Below, one piece after another: positions 7,203-15,858 of a stretch of 64,000 nucleotides of DNA. The stretch is from NCBI GenBank assembly GCA_028283745.1, contig JAPWJZ010000002.1, positions 230,503 to 294,502 on the forward strand, given 5' to 3'. The position numbers were made by a program, and so were the translations under genes. The stretch is from Micavibrio sp. GTDB lineage: Bacteria > Pseudomonadota > Alphaproteobacteria > Micavibrionales > UBA2020. Below the pieces are notes generated by a model. The model was not told the origin of the DNA, did not search any database, and saw nothing but the letters and a program-made list of their open reading frames with translations. Each line of letters starts with the position of its first letter. Positions within the stretch are counted from its first letter, which is position 1.

Positions 7203-9209
7203 TTGCCGCCACCACGTAAAAAAAGATCTGGTACCGCACCGCCATCCAGAAGCCGCCGCACCGCAAGTGCCGGCGGCTTCCGGTCTTTTATGTCGCGTCC
7301 GTGGGTGCGGTTCTTTACCGTGCTGGGGCTTTTGGGTTTTTCCTGCGGCATCGTGCTGCTGGCCTGGTGTACCTACGACCTGCCGGATACCGATAAGGTA
7401 AAACCGCTGGAGCTGAAACCCAGCATCACCATTCTGGCCGACGACGGCACGCTCATTGCCCGTTACGGCGGCATGAAGGGCGATGTGGTGAACGTGAAAA
7501 AGCTGCCCCAATACGTGCCAGCCGCTGTCCTGGCCATTGAAGACCGGCGTTTCTACGACCATTTCGGCATCGACCCGCTGGGGCTTTTGCGCGCCATGTA
7601 TACCAACGTAAGGGCACACCACTGGGTGCAGGGCGGCTCCACCATCACGCAGCAGCTGGCGAAAAACCTGTTTTTAACGCCGGATAAAACCCTGCGCCGC
7701 AAGGTGCAGGAAGCCGTGCTGGCGCTGGTCATTGAATACCGCTTTACCAAGGATGAAATTCTCAGCGCCTACCTCAACCGCGTTTATTTTGGCGCGGGCG
7801 CCTATGGGCTTGATGCCGCCGCGAAGACGTATTTTGATAAACGCGCCACCGACCTTTCCCTGTGGGAAGGGGCGGTGCTGGCAGGCCTGCTGAAGGCGCC
7901 GTCAAAATATTCACCCGCATCCAACCCGAAGCTGGCCGCGGCGCGCGCCAAAACCGTTATTCATGCCATGCAGGAAGCCGGCTACATCAGCCCCGATATG
8001 GCGCGGCAGGAAATTGGCCGTGCCAAAATGCGCCTTGCCACATCAGCCTCCGGCGAGCTGAACAAATACTTCGGCGACTGGATCATCGACCAGATCGACA
8101 GCTATGTGTCGAATACCGACCGTGACCTGATTGTGCATACCACCTTCAACCCGCAGCTGCAGCTGCTGGCGGAATCCCGCCAGAAGGCGTTCTTCGCGCA
8201 AGTAAAGCCGAACGAGAAAATATCCCAGCTGGGCATGGTCACCATGGGCCTTGATGGCGCCGTGCTGTCCATGATCGGCGGCACGGATTACGGCGGCAGC
8301 CAGTTCAACCGCGCAACGCAGGCCATGCGCCAGCCGGGCTCATCCTTCAAGCCTTTCGTTTATATGGCGGCGCTGGAAGCAGGCTATAAACCCGATGACA
8401 TGCTGGACGACAGCCCCATCACCACCGGCAAATACCGCCCGAAGAATTACGGCGATAAGTATTACGGCGCGGTTTCCATGACACAGGCGCTGGCCTTCTC
8501 CCTCAACACAGCCACCATCAAAATGCTGCAGGCGGTGGGCGTGGATAGGCTAATCGATGTCACGCAGCGCCTCGGCTTCTCTGAAAAGTTCAAGCCGGAG
8601 CTGGCAACCGGCCTTGGCGCTGGTGAAACCACGGTGCTTGAAATGACAAACGCCTATACCGAAATTGCCAATGGCGGCTATGCCATTTGGCCTTATGGCG
8701 TGACCCGCATTGAAGATGATAAAGGCCGCGTGGTCTACAGCCACGAACAGCCGCAGGCGATGCGTATTTTTAACCCGCGCGATGTAACGAACCTTGACGG
8801 CATGATGGAGCAGGTGGTGGCGCAAGGCACCGGGCAGGCAGCGCAGCTGTCACGCGGCCATGTGGCGGGTAAAACCGGAACCTCGCAGGATTACCGCGAT
8901 GCATGGTTTGTGGGCTATACCAACCGCTTCGTGACCGGCATCTGGATGGGCAACGACGACAATACGCCGATGGAAAAAGTTTCCGGCGGCAAGTACCCCG
9001 CGCGCCTGTGGCACGACTACATGGAAGAAGCGATCAACGTGGATGTCAAGGCATACGCGCCCGAACTTGCCCGCGAACCGCAGGACAACGGCTTCATGAG
9101 CGTCCTCGACCGCTGGACGAACAGCAGCGATACCGATAAGCGCCCGAACCGCAGCGGCGGTTTCATGGGGCAGTTTAATGGTAGCGACGTCCCTGTTTAT
9201 AACCAGTAA
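7203..9209 (+). CDS. Class A penicillin-binding protein (PBP1A family)
   Basis: A 668-residue bifunctional peptidoglycan synthase anchored in the inner membrane. It has a short basic cytoplasmic tail and one membrane segment at about 35-57. The glycosyltransferase domain (about 75-245) has catalytic Glu113 in AIEDRRFYDH and the GGSTITQQLAKN motif. The transpeptidase domain has S-S-F-K at 380-383, S-L-N at 433-435 and K-T-G-T at 557-560. All catalytic motifs are intact. The frame opens with TTG at 7203, six bases after the thiolase stop; an ATG at 7290 would remove most of the basic tail and has no clear ribosome site, so TTG is preferred without certainty. The C-terminus overlaps the opposing gene by 35 bases. 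Confidence 0.9.
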   Translation: MPPPRKKRSGTAPPSRSRRTASAGGFRSFMSRPWVRFFTVLGLLGFSCGIVLLAWCTYDLPDTDKVKPLELKPSITILADDGTLIARYGGMKGDVVNVKKLPQYVPAAVLAIEDRRFYDHFGIDPLGLLRAMYTNVRAHHWVQGGSTITQQLAKNLFLTPDKTLRRKVQEAVLALVIEYRFTKDEILSAYLNRVYFGAGAYGLDAAAKTYFDKRATDLSLWEGAVLAGLLKAPSKYSPASNPKLAAARAKTVIHAMQEAGYISPDMARQEIGRAKMRLATSASGELNKYFGDWIIDQIDSYVSNTDRDLIVHTTFNPQLQLLAESRQKAFFAQVKPNEKISQLGMVTMGLDGAVLSMIGGTDYGGSQFNRATQAMRQPGSSFKPFVYMAALEAGYKPDDMLDDSPITTGKYRPKNYGDKYYGAVSMTQALAFSLNTATIKMLQAVGVDRLIDVTQRLGFSEKFKPELATGLGAGETTVLEMTNAYTEIANGGYAIWPYGVTRIEDDKGRVVYSHEQPQAMRIFNPRDVTNLDGMMEQVVAQGTGQAAQLSRGHVAGKTGTSQDYRDAWFVGYTNRFVTGIWMGNDDNTPMEKVSGGKYPARLWHDYMEEAINVDVKAYAPELAREPQDNGFMSVLDRWTNSSDTDKRPNRSGGFMGQFNGSDVPVYNQ

Positions 9210-9564
9210 CGTTCTGGCTCCAGAAGCTGATCAGCTCGCGCTGCTGCGGCGTCATGCCGCCAATGTTCCAGCGCGGGGACACGCGGGAACCTTCAATATT
9301 CGCCACAAACTTTCCGGGGAATGATTCCTTGGCGGCGCGCAGGCCGCTTTCAACCAGGGCCCGCGCCACAACTTCGGGCGTATTGCCGGTCTTGGCGGCG
9401 GTTTTTTCAATCGCCGTATAAATCCTGAAATAAGAATCCGTTTCCCGCTGGCTTTGGAATTCGTGCATGAACTGCGTGTAGAAATGCCGTGTCAACGTAC
9501 CGGCAGAAGGCGGCAGGGAGGGGAGTAGGAAGCTTTGACGCGGTGCGCTCGCAATATTCTTCAT
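9175..9564 (-). CDS. Hypothetical protein, 129 residues
   Basis: Not recognised. A soluble, moderately basic protein with a Ser/Pro-rich first 25 residues. A helical middle follows, including the segment TGNTPEVVARALVESGLRAA, and the C-terminus is aromatic and Arg/Lys-rich. GGAGAC lies 8 bases before the ATG, which supports a real gene. It is last in the minus-strand run with rnhA, about 100 bases after it, and its end overlaps the end of the PBP gene tail-to-tail. Confidence 0.65.
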   Translation of the reverse strand: MKNIASAPRQSFLLPSLPPSAGTLTRHFYTQFMHEFQSQRETDSYFRIYTAIEKTAAKTGNTPEVVARALVESGLRAAKESFPGKFVANIEGSRVSPRWNIGGMTPQQRELISFWSQNVTGYKQGRRYH

Positions 9565-9660
9565 GTCAGCGTCTCCGTTACAGGTGGACGTTGGCGGCGT
9601 AATTCTTTAACCGCGCTGCAGGCCTATCTCCAGCATGGGGCAGAAGTTCCTAATAAGTGG

Positions 9661-10131
9661 TTAAGCTTCGGCTTCCAGCGCTGCAGTTTCCGCAGGGGGT
9701 GTTGCGGGCGGGATACTGTTTCGCGCCAGGGTATCGACGCGCTCATTTTCAACGTGGCCCGAATGGCCCTTTACCCAGACCCAGCTGAGCTGGTGTTTCG
9801 GCAGCAGCGCATCCATTTCCTGCCAGAGGTCGATGTTTTTAACGGGCTTCTTCTCGGCCGTCTTCCAGCCCTTGGCTTTCCAGCCGTTCAAGTATTGCTG
9901 CACGCCCTTCATGACATACTGGCTGTCAGTATGCACAGTCACGTGGCAATGGCCGCTAATGGCGCGCAGGCCTTCAATGACAGCCTGCATCTCCATGCGG
10001 TTATTTGTGGTCCAGCCGCTGCCGCCGGAAAGCTCTTTTTCATGCTTGCCGTAGCGCATCAGGCTGCCCCAGCCGCCAGGGCCGGGGTTGCCGCTGCAGG
10101 CACCGTCAGTGAATAGATCAACATGTTTCAT
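9661..10131 (-). CDS. rnhA: Ribonuclease HI
   Basis: A 156-residue enzyme that cuts the RNA strand of RNA-DNA hybrids, removing replication primers and R-loops. The four metal-binding acids are visible: Asp9 (FTDGACSGN), Glu47 (NNRMEMQAV), Asp69 (HTDSQYV) and Asp133 (NERVDTLA). The catalytic His123 sits in KGHSGH. Length is typical. It starts six bases after the thrB stop, so the two are co-transcribed; thrB-rnhA is a familiar alphaproteobacterial pair. Confidence 0.96.
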   Translation of the reverse strand: MKHVDLFTDGACSGNPGPGGWGSLMRYGKHEKELSGGSGWTTNNRMEMQAVIEGLRAISGHCHVTVHTDSQYVMKGVQQYLNGWKAKGWKTAEKKPVKNIDLWQEMDALLPKHQLSWVWVKGHSGHVENERVDTLARNSIPPATPPAETAALEAEA

Positions 10132-10137
10132 GAAGGC

Positions 10138-11106
10138 TTACTGGCCTGTAAAACCGTAATCGACCAGTGATACAACCTTTTGGTGGTAGCGCAGAATTTT
10201 TACGTGTTCCAGCGGGTCTTTCGCGCGCACCAGTGCGCCTTCAACCGGGTTCAGCCAGTCGTAGAGGCGTGTGGCAATAATGCGCATGGCGGCGGCTCTG
10301 CCAAAGAAGGGCAGGGCCTTCAGCTCGTTCTTGCTCATGGGGCGAATTTTGTTGTACGTCTCGAGAAAGGCCTTGGCGCGCGCCATGTCAAGGTCGCCCT
10401 TCCAGTCAAAGCACCACGGGTTGAACGTTAACATCAGGTCATAGGCCAGCGTATCCCAGCAGGCGAAGTAGAAGTCGATGATGCCGGTCAGCTTTTCATC
10501 GGTGAAGAAAACGTTGTCGGGGAAAAGGTCGGCGTGAATGGCGCCCTTCGGCAAAAACTTCGGCCAGTTGTGTTCAAGGTAATCCAGCTCCGTATCCAGC
10601 AGCTCGAACAGGCCGGGCTCCAGTTCATCGGCACGGCCCTGGCAGGCGTGGATCAGGCTTTTCCACGCGGGAAAGCCCATGGTGTTCTTACGCTTCATTT
10701 TGAAGTCATGCCCGGCGCGGTGCATGATGGCCAATGTTTCGCCCGCCGCCTGGCAGTGATGCACGTAAATGTCGCGCGGCCATGCGCCTTCAAGGAATTC
10801 AGAAATCAGCGCGGGCTTGCCATCCAGCGTAAAAATATTGCGGCCGTCGCGGTCTGACTTTACGGCGGCGGTGGGAATGCCCTTCAGCCGCAGGTGCTCC
10901 ATGAAGCCGATATAAAACGGCAGCTCTTCCGGGTTGGCGCGTTTTTCAATGATGGTCAGGACATATTTGCCCTTGTCCGTCGTCAGGCGGTAGTTGGAAT
11001 TCTCCACGCCCTCTGCAATGCCCTCGAACGATTGCAGGCTGCCCAGATCAAACCGCGCCAGCGTTGATTTAAGGGTGTCTTCGGTGATTTGGGTGTAAAC
11101 GGCCAT
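10138..11106 (-). CDS. thrB: Homoserine kinase (APH-fold type)
   Basis: A 322-residue ATP-dependent kinase that phosphorylates L-homoserine in threonine synthesis. It belongs to the aminoglycoside-phosphotransferase fold used by alphaproteobacteria and pseudomonads, not the GHMP fold of E. coli ThrB. The catalytic H191-A-D193 with Asn198 and the metal-binding Asp211 in GIIDFYF are present. The start MAVYTQI at 11106 matches the family's usual N-terminus; the frame extends upstream to 11193 without family similarity. No strong ribosome site is visible. Confidence 0.93.
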   Translation of the reverse strand: MAVYTQITEDTLKSTLARFDLGSLQSFEGIAEGVENSNYRLTTDKGKYVLTIIEKRANPEELPFYIGFMEHLRLKGIPTAAVKSDRDGRNIFTLDGKPALISEFLEGAWPRDIYVHHCQAAGETLAIMHRAGHDFKMKRKNTMGFPAWKSLIHACQGRADELEPGLFELLDTELDYLEHNWPKFLPKGAIHADLFPDNVFFTDEKLTGIIDFYFACWDTLAYDLMLTFNPWCFDWKGDLDMARAKAFLETYNKIRPMSKNELKALPFFGRAAAMRIIATRLYDWLNPVEGALVRAKDPLEHVKILRYHQKVVSLVDYGFTGQ

Positions 11107-11442
11107 TCTGGGAACAAAGAATAGCGCAAGCCGGGCAGGGACGTTAAGAATTTTCTTGGGAAAACTTGGGGGTCCTGCCGTTGAAACCAACAAACAGGCA
11201 GTTTTGGACGGAAAATGTGATGTAACAGATCAAAAACAGGTCAATTTTGTCGGTTATTAAGCACTCATGTCACAAAAAATTATGCATTCGTCTTTTAAGG
11301 GGTTTTTTGGGGGTGTTTCAGACGGCTTTGCCCCAGATGCGCGCCATTTTAAGCAAATTCACCGCATATAACCTTCTAAAACAGCCCAATTCAACGCCAG
11401 TTGGTCACTGGCGTTTAAATCGGCCGCTTAAAGGGTTATCGG
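11107..11442. other. Intergenic region upstream of thrB
   Basis: About 335 bases without a supportable gene. A perfect 9-bp inverted repeat AACGCCAGT/ACTGGCGTT with a 5-nt loop lies at 11393-11415, 28 bases past the stop of the 180-residue gene. It could end that transcript, though the U-tract is poor. TTAAGCA occurs at about 11258 and again near 11350. The rest is presumably the thrB promoter and leader. Confidence 0.5.
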
Positions 11443-11985
11443 TTACGGGCGGGGGCCGCGGTTTGCCTGCGGCTTGCGCGGCACAATGGCCGGCTGCTGC
11501 ACGAAGGGGAAGTGCGCGCGCGCGCCTTCCGCAATGCCGGTCTGGCCATGGCCGCTGATTTTGCGGCGGGCGAGGTCCGACAAGGTTTTTTCCACCACGT
11601 TGAACTGGCCATCTGCCGAGGTAAAGTCGGCTTCAATGCGCGGGTCGTACGGGTTGGTGGATTGAATTTGCACGGCAGGCACGCCCTTGATGCCGCCAAC
11701 TTTCACCGCCGACTTGCCGTTCAGCGCGGCAAGGTCGTTCATCAACTCGGCAATGGCGAGCTTTTTGGTATAGGGGTCGGGGTCAAAAACCTGGTCGCCG
11801 GCACGCAGCACGGCATCACGCACCTGGTCTGCCCATCTGGCAAAGCCGGGGGTCTGGTCGGGCGTCTTGCTGTCATCTGCCAGCGTAAAGGCCACAAGGT
11901 AGCCAAGCCCGTTCTCGATCGTTTCGCTGCCGACTTCAACAGTCAGGCAATAAGACTTCGTCATATCCAGTCCTTTCGTCGCCAT
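11443..11985 (-). CDS. Hypothetical protein, 180 residues
   Basis: Not recognised. A soluble protein without signal peptide or membrane segment. The middle is mixed alpha/beta, with a VKVGGIKGVPAVQIQ strand-rich stretch, and the C-terminus (about 155-180) is basic and Pro-rich. Two starts are possible. The ATG at 11985 has GAGG about 11 bases upstream; the ATG at 11964 (MTKSYCL) has AGGA 7 bases upstream. It sits between ispH and thrB on the same strand, with an inverted repeat (12024-12058) before it. Confidence 0.6.
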   Translation of the reverse strand: MATKGLDMTKSYCLTVEVGSETIENGLGYLVAFTLADDSKTPDQTPGFARWADQVRDAVLRAGDQVFDPDPYTKKLAIAELMNDLAALNGKSAVKVGGIKGVPAVQIQSTNPYDPRIEADFTSADGQFNVVEKTLSDLARRKISGHGQTGIAEGARAHFPFVQQPAIVPRKPQANRGPRP

Positions 11986-12023
11986 GTTGTTACCCTCTAA
12001 AACAATGCGCCAAAGTTTGAAAA

Positions 12024-12058
12024 TTTCTTATAACGAAGATGCGCTTCACTATAAGAAA
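12024..12058 (-). promoter_or_regulatory. Inverted repeat between ispH and the 180-residue gene
   Basis: TTTCTTATA (12024-12032) and TATAAGAAA (12050-12058) form a perfect 9-bp stem, with GAAG/CTTC pairing inside. On the minus strand a short T-run (TTTT) follows. It could be a weak terminator of ispH or an operator for the next gene. Confidence 0.4.
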
Positions 12059-12118
12059 TGAAGCGTCGAAATCAAGCGTGAATCGTGAAACAAAGTATCA
12101 AATTTCAGGAAGCCGCTT

Positions 12119-13072
12119 TTACTGCGTCAGCAATTTGGGAATTTTGAAGATAACGGTTTCTTCCGCAACCACCGTGGTTTGCAGCGAAACATCAAAATCT
12201 TCCCGTGCGCGGTCGATGACGCGCTGCACCAAAACTTCGGGGGCGGAGGCGCCGGCTGTCAGGCCAAGCGTGCGTATATCCTTCAGCTCGTCCCACGGAA
12301 TATCTTCCGCTTTGTCGGCCAGCAGCGCGCGTTTTGCACCGTAGGCGCGGGCAACTTCCACCAGCCGGTTGGAGTTGGAGGAGTTTTTAGAGCCAATCAC
12401 AATCACCGCATCCGCCTTCGGCGCAATATCTTTCACGGCCAGCTGGCGGTTGGTGGTGGCGTAGCAAATGTCTTCCTTGCGCGGCGCTGCCACGCTTGGG
12501 TACTTCGCCCGCAAAGCTTCCACAATTTCCCGCGTGTCGTCCAGCGACAGCGTGGTTTGCGTGACGTAGGCAATTTTATCATCCGCCGCAAAATCCAGCT
12601 TTTCAATATCCGCCACCGTTTCCACCAATATCACGCTGCCTTCGGGCAGCTGGCCCATGGTGCCGACAACTTCGGGATGGCCCGCATGGCCGATCAGGAT
12701 AATTTTGTGGCTGGCTTTAAAATGCATTTCCGCTTCGCGATGCACCTTGCTGACAAGCGGACAGGTGGCATCGATATAAATCATGTTGCGGGTTTTGGCT
12801 TCAATCGGCACGTGCTTCGGCACGCCGTGGGCGGAGAATATCACGGGCGCGCCTTCCGGCACCTCGTTCAGCTCCTTCACGAAAATGGCGCCCTTGGCGC
12901 GCAGGTCATCCAGCACATGGCGGTTGTGGACGATTTCGTGGCGCACATAGACCGGCGCGCCGTACTTCAGCAGCGATTTTTCCACGATCTCGATCGCGCG
13001 GTCGACGCCGGCGCAAAACCCGCGCGGGCTGGCCAGCAATATGGTGAGGGGCGGTTTTTCCTTTTCCATCAT
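12119..13072 (-). CDS. ispH: 4-hydroxy-3-methylbut-2-enyl diphosphate reductase
   Basis: A 317-residue iron-sulfur enzyme of the last MEP-pathway step. It turns HMBPP into IPP and DMAPP. The three cluster-binding cysteines are visible: Cys20 (SPRGFCAG), Cys104 (DATCPLV) and Cys203 ([10 protein letters not shown]). The catalytic Glu134 lies in GHPEV and the S-K-N-S-S-N-S-N-R stretch is near 238. Length is normal. Two ATGs at 13072 and 13069 are equivalent. The gene diverges from the lipoprotein at 13165. dxs and ispA of the same pathway lie a few kilobases away on the other strand. Confidence 0.96.
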   Translation of the reverse strand: MMEKEKPPLTILLASPRGFCAGVDRAIEIVEKSLLKYGAPVYVRHEIVHNRHVLDDLRAKGAIFVKELNEVPEGAPVIFSAHGVPKHVPIEAKTRNMIYIDATCPLVSKVHREAEMHFKASHKIILIGHAGHPEVVGTMGQLPEGSVILVETVADIEKLDFAADDKIAYVTQTTLSLDDTREIVEALRAKYPSVAAPRKEDICYATTNRQLAVKDIAPKADAVIVIGSKNSSNSNRLVEVARAYGAKRALLADKAEDIPWDELKDIRTLGLTAGASAPEVLVQRVIDRAREDFDVSLQTTVVAEETVIFKIPKLLTQ

Positions 13073-13164
13073 GAGGCAAAATATACTGCCGCACAGGCTC
13101 TTGAGTCGAGAACTTAAGCTGGGCTATCCTTCCCCTGTCAGAGCCCTAACAGAAAAGAGACACC

Positions 13165-13797
13165 ATGCGCTTCAAAGCCGCTTCTTCCCTGCGAATCATC
13201 GCCGCGCCCGTTTTTGCGTTAGCCCTCTGCCTGTCGCTGGCTTCGTGCGGTGAAGGTTATGACCGCATGTTCCACCCCGAAAAGGCCGAAAAGGAAGAAG
13301 CCGCACGCCCCCGCTGCCCGCAGACCGGCCTTGTCGCCACCTCCGACGATTACCCCGCCGCCCGCGACGGCGCGCTTGCCCAGCACCTCACCCCCGCCGA
13401 TATTGTGGCCAAGGGCCATATTGTGAACTTCGGCGGCGGCTGTGCATATAATGATAAAACCGCGCAGATGGACTTCTCGCTTGAAATTGACTTCAGCGCG
13501 CAAAAAGGCCCGGCGGCCAATAATGGCACCAAGAAGGGCATTAACATCGTCGAATTCCCATATTTCATCGCCGTGCTGGGGCCGGATGAAACAATCTTGC
13601 AGCGTCAGGAGTTTTCTACTAAGGTCGATTTCGATAATAAAGATGCCGCGTTTTCGAAAGAAGCGCACGAAATCCACATCCCCGTCAGCGATAAAACCAC
13701 GACCGGGAAGTATAAAATTGCCCTCGGCTACCGTCTGACGCCGGCACAGGCTGCCTTCAACAAGCAGCAATTTGAAAAAAAATCAGGCAACCCGTAA
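13165..13797 (+). CDS. Hypothetical lipoprotein
   Basis: A 210-residue exported protein with a lipobox L-A-S-C at 25-28, so Cys28 is the likely acylation site. The mature part has an acidic/Lys-rich stretch at 35-47, then a beta-rich domain with alternating hydrophobics (about 85-200). Function not recognised. The ribosome site AAGAGA precedes the ATG. It ends 12 bases before gmhA and may be co-transcribed with it. Confidence 0.8.
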   Translation: MRFKAASSLRIIAAPVFALALCLSLASCGEGYDRMFHPEKAEKEEAARPRCPQTGLVATSDDYPAARDGALAQHLTPADIVAKGHIVNFGGGCAYNDKTAQMDFSLEIDFSAQKGPAANNGTKKGINIVEFPYFIAVLGPDETILQRQEFSTKVDFDNKDAAFSKEAHEIHIPVSDKTTTGKYKIALGYRLTPAQAAFNKQQFEKKSGNP

Positions 13798-13809
13798 GGC
13801 TTTAAAAAC

Positions 13810-14439
13810 ATGCGCATCAAGCTCAAGAATTTCTGGCAGTCCGAATTCACCGAACATGAAGACGTTATGGCGCTAACCCGCCAGCAACTGGCCACGCCTT
13901 TCGAAAAACTGCTCGAAGCCGCAACCGACTGCATTGAAGCCGGCGGTAAAATCTTCTTTTTCGGCAACGGCGGCAGCGCATCCGATGCGCAGCACCTCGC
14001 AACCGAACTGTCGGCCCGCTACAAAAAAGACCGCAAGGCGATTGCCGCGCTGTCACTGGCGACCGATACCTCGGCACTTACCGCCATCGGCAACGATTAC
14101 GGCTTCGAGCGCGTCTTCTCCCGCCAGATCGAGGCACTGGGCCGCAAGGGCGACATGGCCATCGGCATCACCACCTCCGGCAACAGCCCGAACGTGCTGA
14201 AGGCGCTGGAGCTGTGCCGCGACATGGGCATCACCACCGTCGGCTTTACCGGCCAGACGGGCGGCAAGGCGGCGCCGCTGTGCGATATTCTGCTTAACGT
14301 GCCGTCGCTCACCACCGCGCGTATCCAGGAAATGCATATCACCCTCGGGCAAATGCTGTGCGGCGCGCTTGAAATCAACCTTGGCTACATCGAGCAGGAA
14401 GATCCTGCCACCAGCCAAAGCCTCGCCCGCGCTGTTTAA
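13810..14439 (+). CDS. gmhA: Phosphoheptose isomerase (SIS domain)
   Basis: A 209-residue cytosolic isomerase converting sedoheptulose 7-phosphate to D-glycero-D-manno-heptose 7-phosphate, the first committed step of LPS inner-core heptose synthesis. The sugar isomerase fold is clear: F-F-G-N-G-G-S-A-S-D-A-Q-H at about 54-66, and the second phosphate loop in ITTSGNSPN near 119-127. The C-terminal ARIQEMHITLGQMLC helix matches GmhA. DiaA-like regulators share the fold, but the metal and phosphate residues fit GmhA better. It lies 12 bases after the lipoprotein and 14 before xseB. Confidence 0.88.
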   Translation: MRIKLKNFWQSEFTEHEDVMALTRQQLATPFEKLLEAATDCIEAGGKIFFFGNGGSASDAQHLATELSARYKKDRKAIAALSLATDTSALTAIGNDYGFERVFSRQIEALGRKGDMAIGITTSGNSPNVLKALELCRDMGITTVGFTGQTGGKAAPLCDILLNVPSLTTARIQEMHITLGQMLCGALEINLGYIEQEDPATSQSLARAV

Positions 14440-14453
14440 CAGGATTTAATAAT

Positions 14454-14708
14454 ATGGCAAAAGAAGCAACCGCGCCCGACCTCGACAAACTCTCGTTCGA
14501 GGAAGCGCTGACCGAGCTTGAAAAAATCGTCCGCGGGCTTGAAACCGGCGCTGCCGACCTTAAAACCTCCATCGATTCGTATGAACGCGGCATGGCGCTC
14601 AAGAAGTATTGCGATGCCAAGCTGAAGGAAGCGCAGGGCCGTATCGAGAAAATCACCGTCGCCGAAGGCGGCAAGACGGCGACCGAGACGTTCAAGCTCG
14701 GCGAATAA
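14454..14708 (+). CDS. xseB: Exodeoxyribonuclease VII small subunit
   Basis: An 84-residue subunit of the XseA-XseB nuclease that degrades single-stranded DNA. It shows the full family pattern: LSFEEALTELEKIVRGLE at about 14-31, the SYERGMAL turn, then LKEAQGRIEKI. It has AGGA 9 bases before the ATG. xseB commonly precedes ispA and dxs in proteobacteria; here a strong terminator separates it from ispA. Confidence 0.95.
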   Translation: MAKEATAPDLDKLSFEEALTELEKIVRGLETGAADLKTSIDSYERGMALKKYCDAKLKEAQGRIEKITVAEGGKTATETFKLGE

Positions 14709-14732
14709 ACCGTTTCGCATATTCAATGCGCC

Positions 14733-14766
14733 AAAGGGCAGGGTGTTTAAAAACCCTGCCTTTTTT
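14733..14766 (+). terminator. Terminator between xseB and ispA
   Basis: GGCAGGGT pairs with ACCCTGCC, extended outward by A-T pairs, and six T follow. It lies 24 bases after the xseB stop and would uncouple ispA from xseB. Confidence 0.9.
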
Positions 14767-14839
14767 GCTGGATTTCAGGTATAACATTCCAGCAAGTTCC
14801 ACCACATAGCCCACCACACAACGAAGGGTCGTTTATAAA

Positions 14840-15748
14840 ATGGCACCATCACCCCGCGAGGCGACACCCAAACTTTCACAAGCCATGGACGACTGCCGCG
14901 AGAAGGTCAACAAGACCATCGCCAACCTGTTGCCCGCGACCGACCTTGCCGAAGCGCCGCTGTTTGATGCCATGCGCTATGCCGCCCTTTCCGGCGGTAA
15001 GCGCCTGCGCCCCTTCATGGTCATGGAAGGCGCGCGCGTCTTTGGTGTTGATGCAGGCCGTGCCCGCCGCGTTGCCGCCGCCGCCGAATTCGTTCACTGC
15101 TATTCGCTCGCGCACGACGACCTGCCCGCGATGGATGACTCCGACCTGCGCCGCGGCAAACCCTCGCTGCACAAAGCTTTTGACCAGGCGACCGCGCTGC
15201 TCGCGGGTGACGCGCTGCTGACCCTCGCTTTTGAAATTCTGGCGGACCCCGACACGCATGAAGACCCGCGCGTGCGCGTGGAGCTGATCGCGAACCTTGC
15301 GGGCGCCATTGGCATGCACGGCATGGTCGGCGGCCAAATGCTCGACCTTATCGGCGAAAAACAGGAATTCGATGTCGGCACCATCAGCCGGATGCAGCGC
15401 CTGAAGACCGGCAAGCTGATTGCTTTCTGCTGCGAGGCAGGGGCCATTCTGGGCCGTGCCAACCCGGCGCACCGCCAGTCGCTGCGCAACTACGCGCATG
15501 ACCTTGGCCTTGCATTTCAGGTCACCGACGACCTGCTCGATGCCACCGGCACCGAACAGGACCTCGGCAAGCCCGTGCAGGCGGATGGTAAAAAATCCAC
15601 CTTCGTTTCCGCCATGGGCATTGAACAGGCAAAACAGCGCGCGCAAATGCTGGTCGACCAGGCCATTTCACACCTGCGCACCTTCGATGAAGGCCGCGTT
15701 GACCTGTTGAAAGACCTTGCCCGCTACGTGCTGGAACGCCGCGTTTAA
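14840..15748 (+). CDS. ispA: Polyprenyl synthase, farnesyl diphosphate synthase type
   Basis: A 302-residue all-alpha prenyltransferase making farnesyl (or geranylgeranyl) diphosphate from IPP and DMAPP. The first Asp-rich motif D-D-L-P-A-M-D is at 93-99, the second D-D-L-L-D at 230-234, and GGKRLRP lies at 52-58. Length and the position near xseB, dxs and tlyA fit IspA. Chain length cannot be read with confidence. A weak terminator follows, then an SDR gene intrudes before dxs. Confidence 0.93.
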   Translation: MAPSPREATPKLSQAMDDCREKVNKTIANLLPATDLAEAPLFDAMRYAALSGGKRLRPFMVMEGARVFGVDAGRARRVAAAAEFVHCYSLAHDDLPAMDDSDLRRGKPSLHKAFDQATALLAGDALLTLAFEILADPDTHEDPRVRVELIANLAGAIGMHGMVGGQMLDLIGEKQEFDVGTISRMQRLKTGKLIAFCCEAGAILGRANPAHRQSLRNYAHDLGLAFQVTDDLLDATGTEQDLGKPVQADGKKSTFVSAMGIEQAKQRAQMLVDQAISHLRTFDEGRVDLLKDLARYVLERRV

Positions 15749-15782
15749 TCAACGGCCTCTTTTCGTGTAAAACCGCATAAAA

Positions 15783-15812
15783 ACAGCGCATCGCCGCTGT
15801 AAAATTTTTTTG
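15783..15812 (+). terminator. Probable terminator of ispA
   Basis: A 6-bp stem ACAGCG/CGCTGT with a 6-nt loop is followed by AAAA and an eight-T run. The stem is short, but the U-tract is strong. Confidence 0.6.
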
Positions 15813-15858
15813 CGCGCCTTATCTTGCCGTTGGCAATAGCAGGGAAAGAACAAGCATC

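Noticed and set aside
11247..11558. 103-codon plus-strand frame
   Set aside because: It overlaps the end of the opposing 180-residue gene and has no ribosome site or coherent composition.
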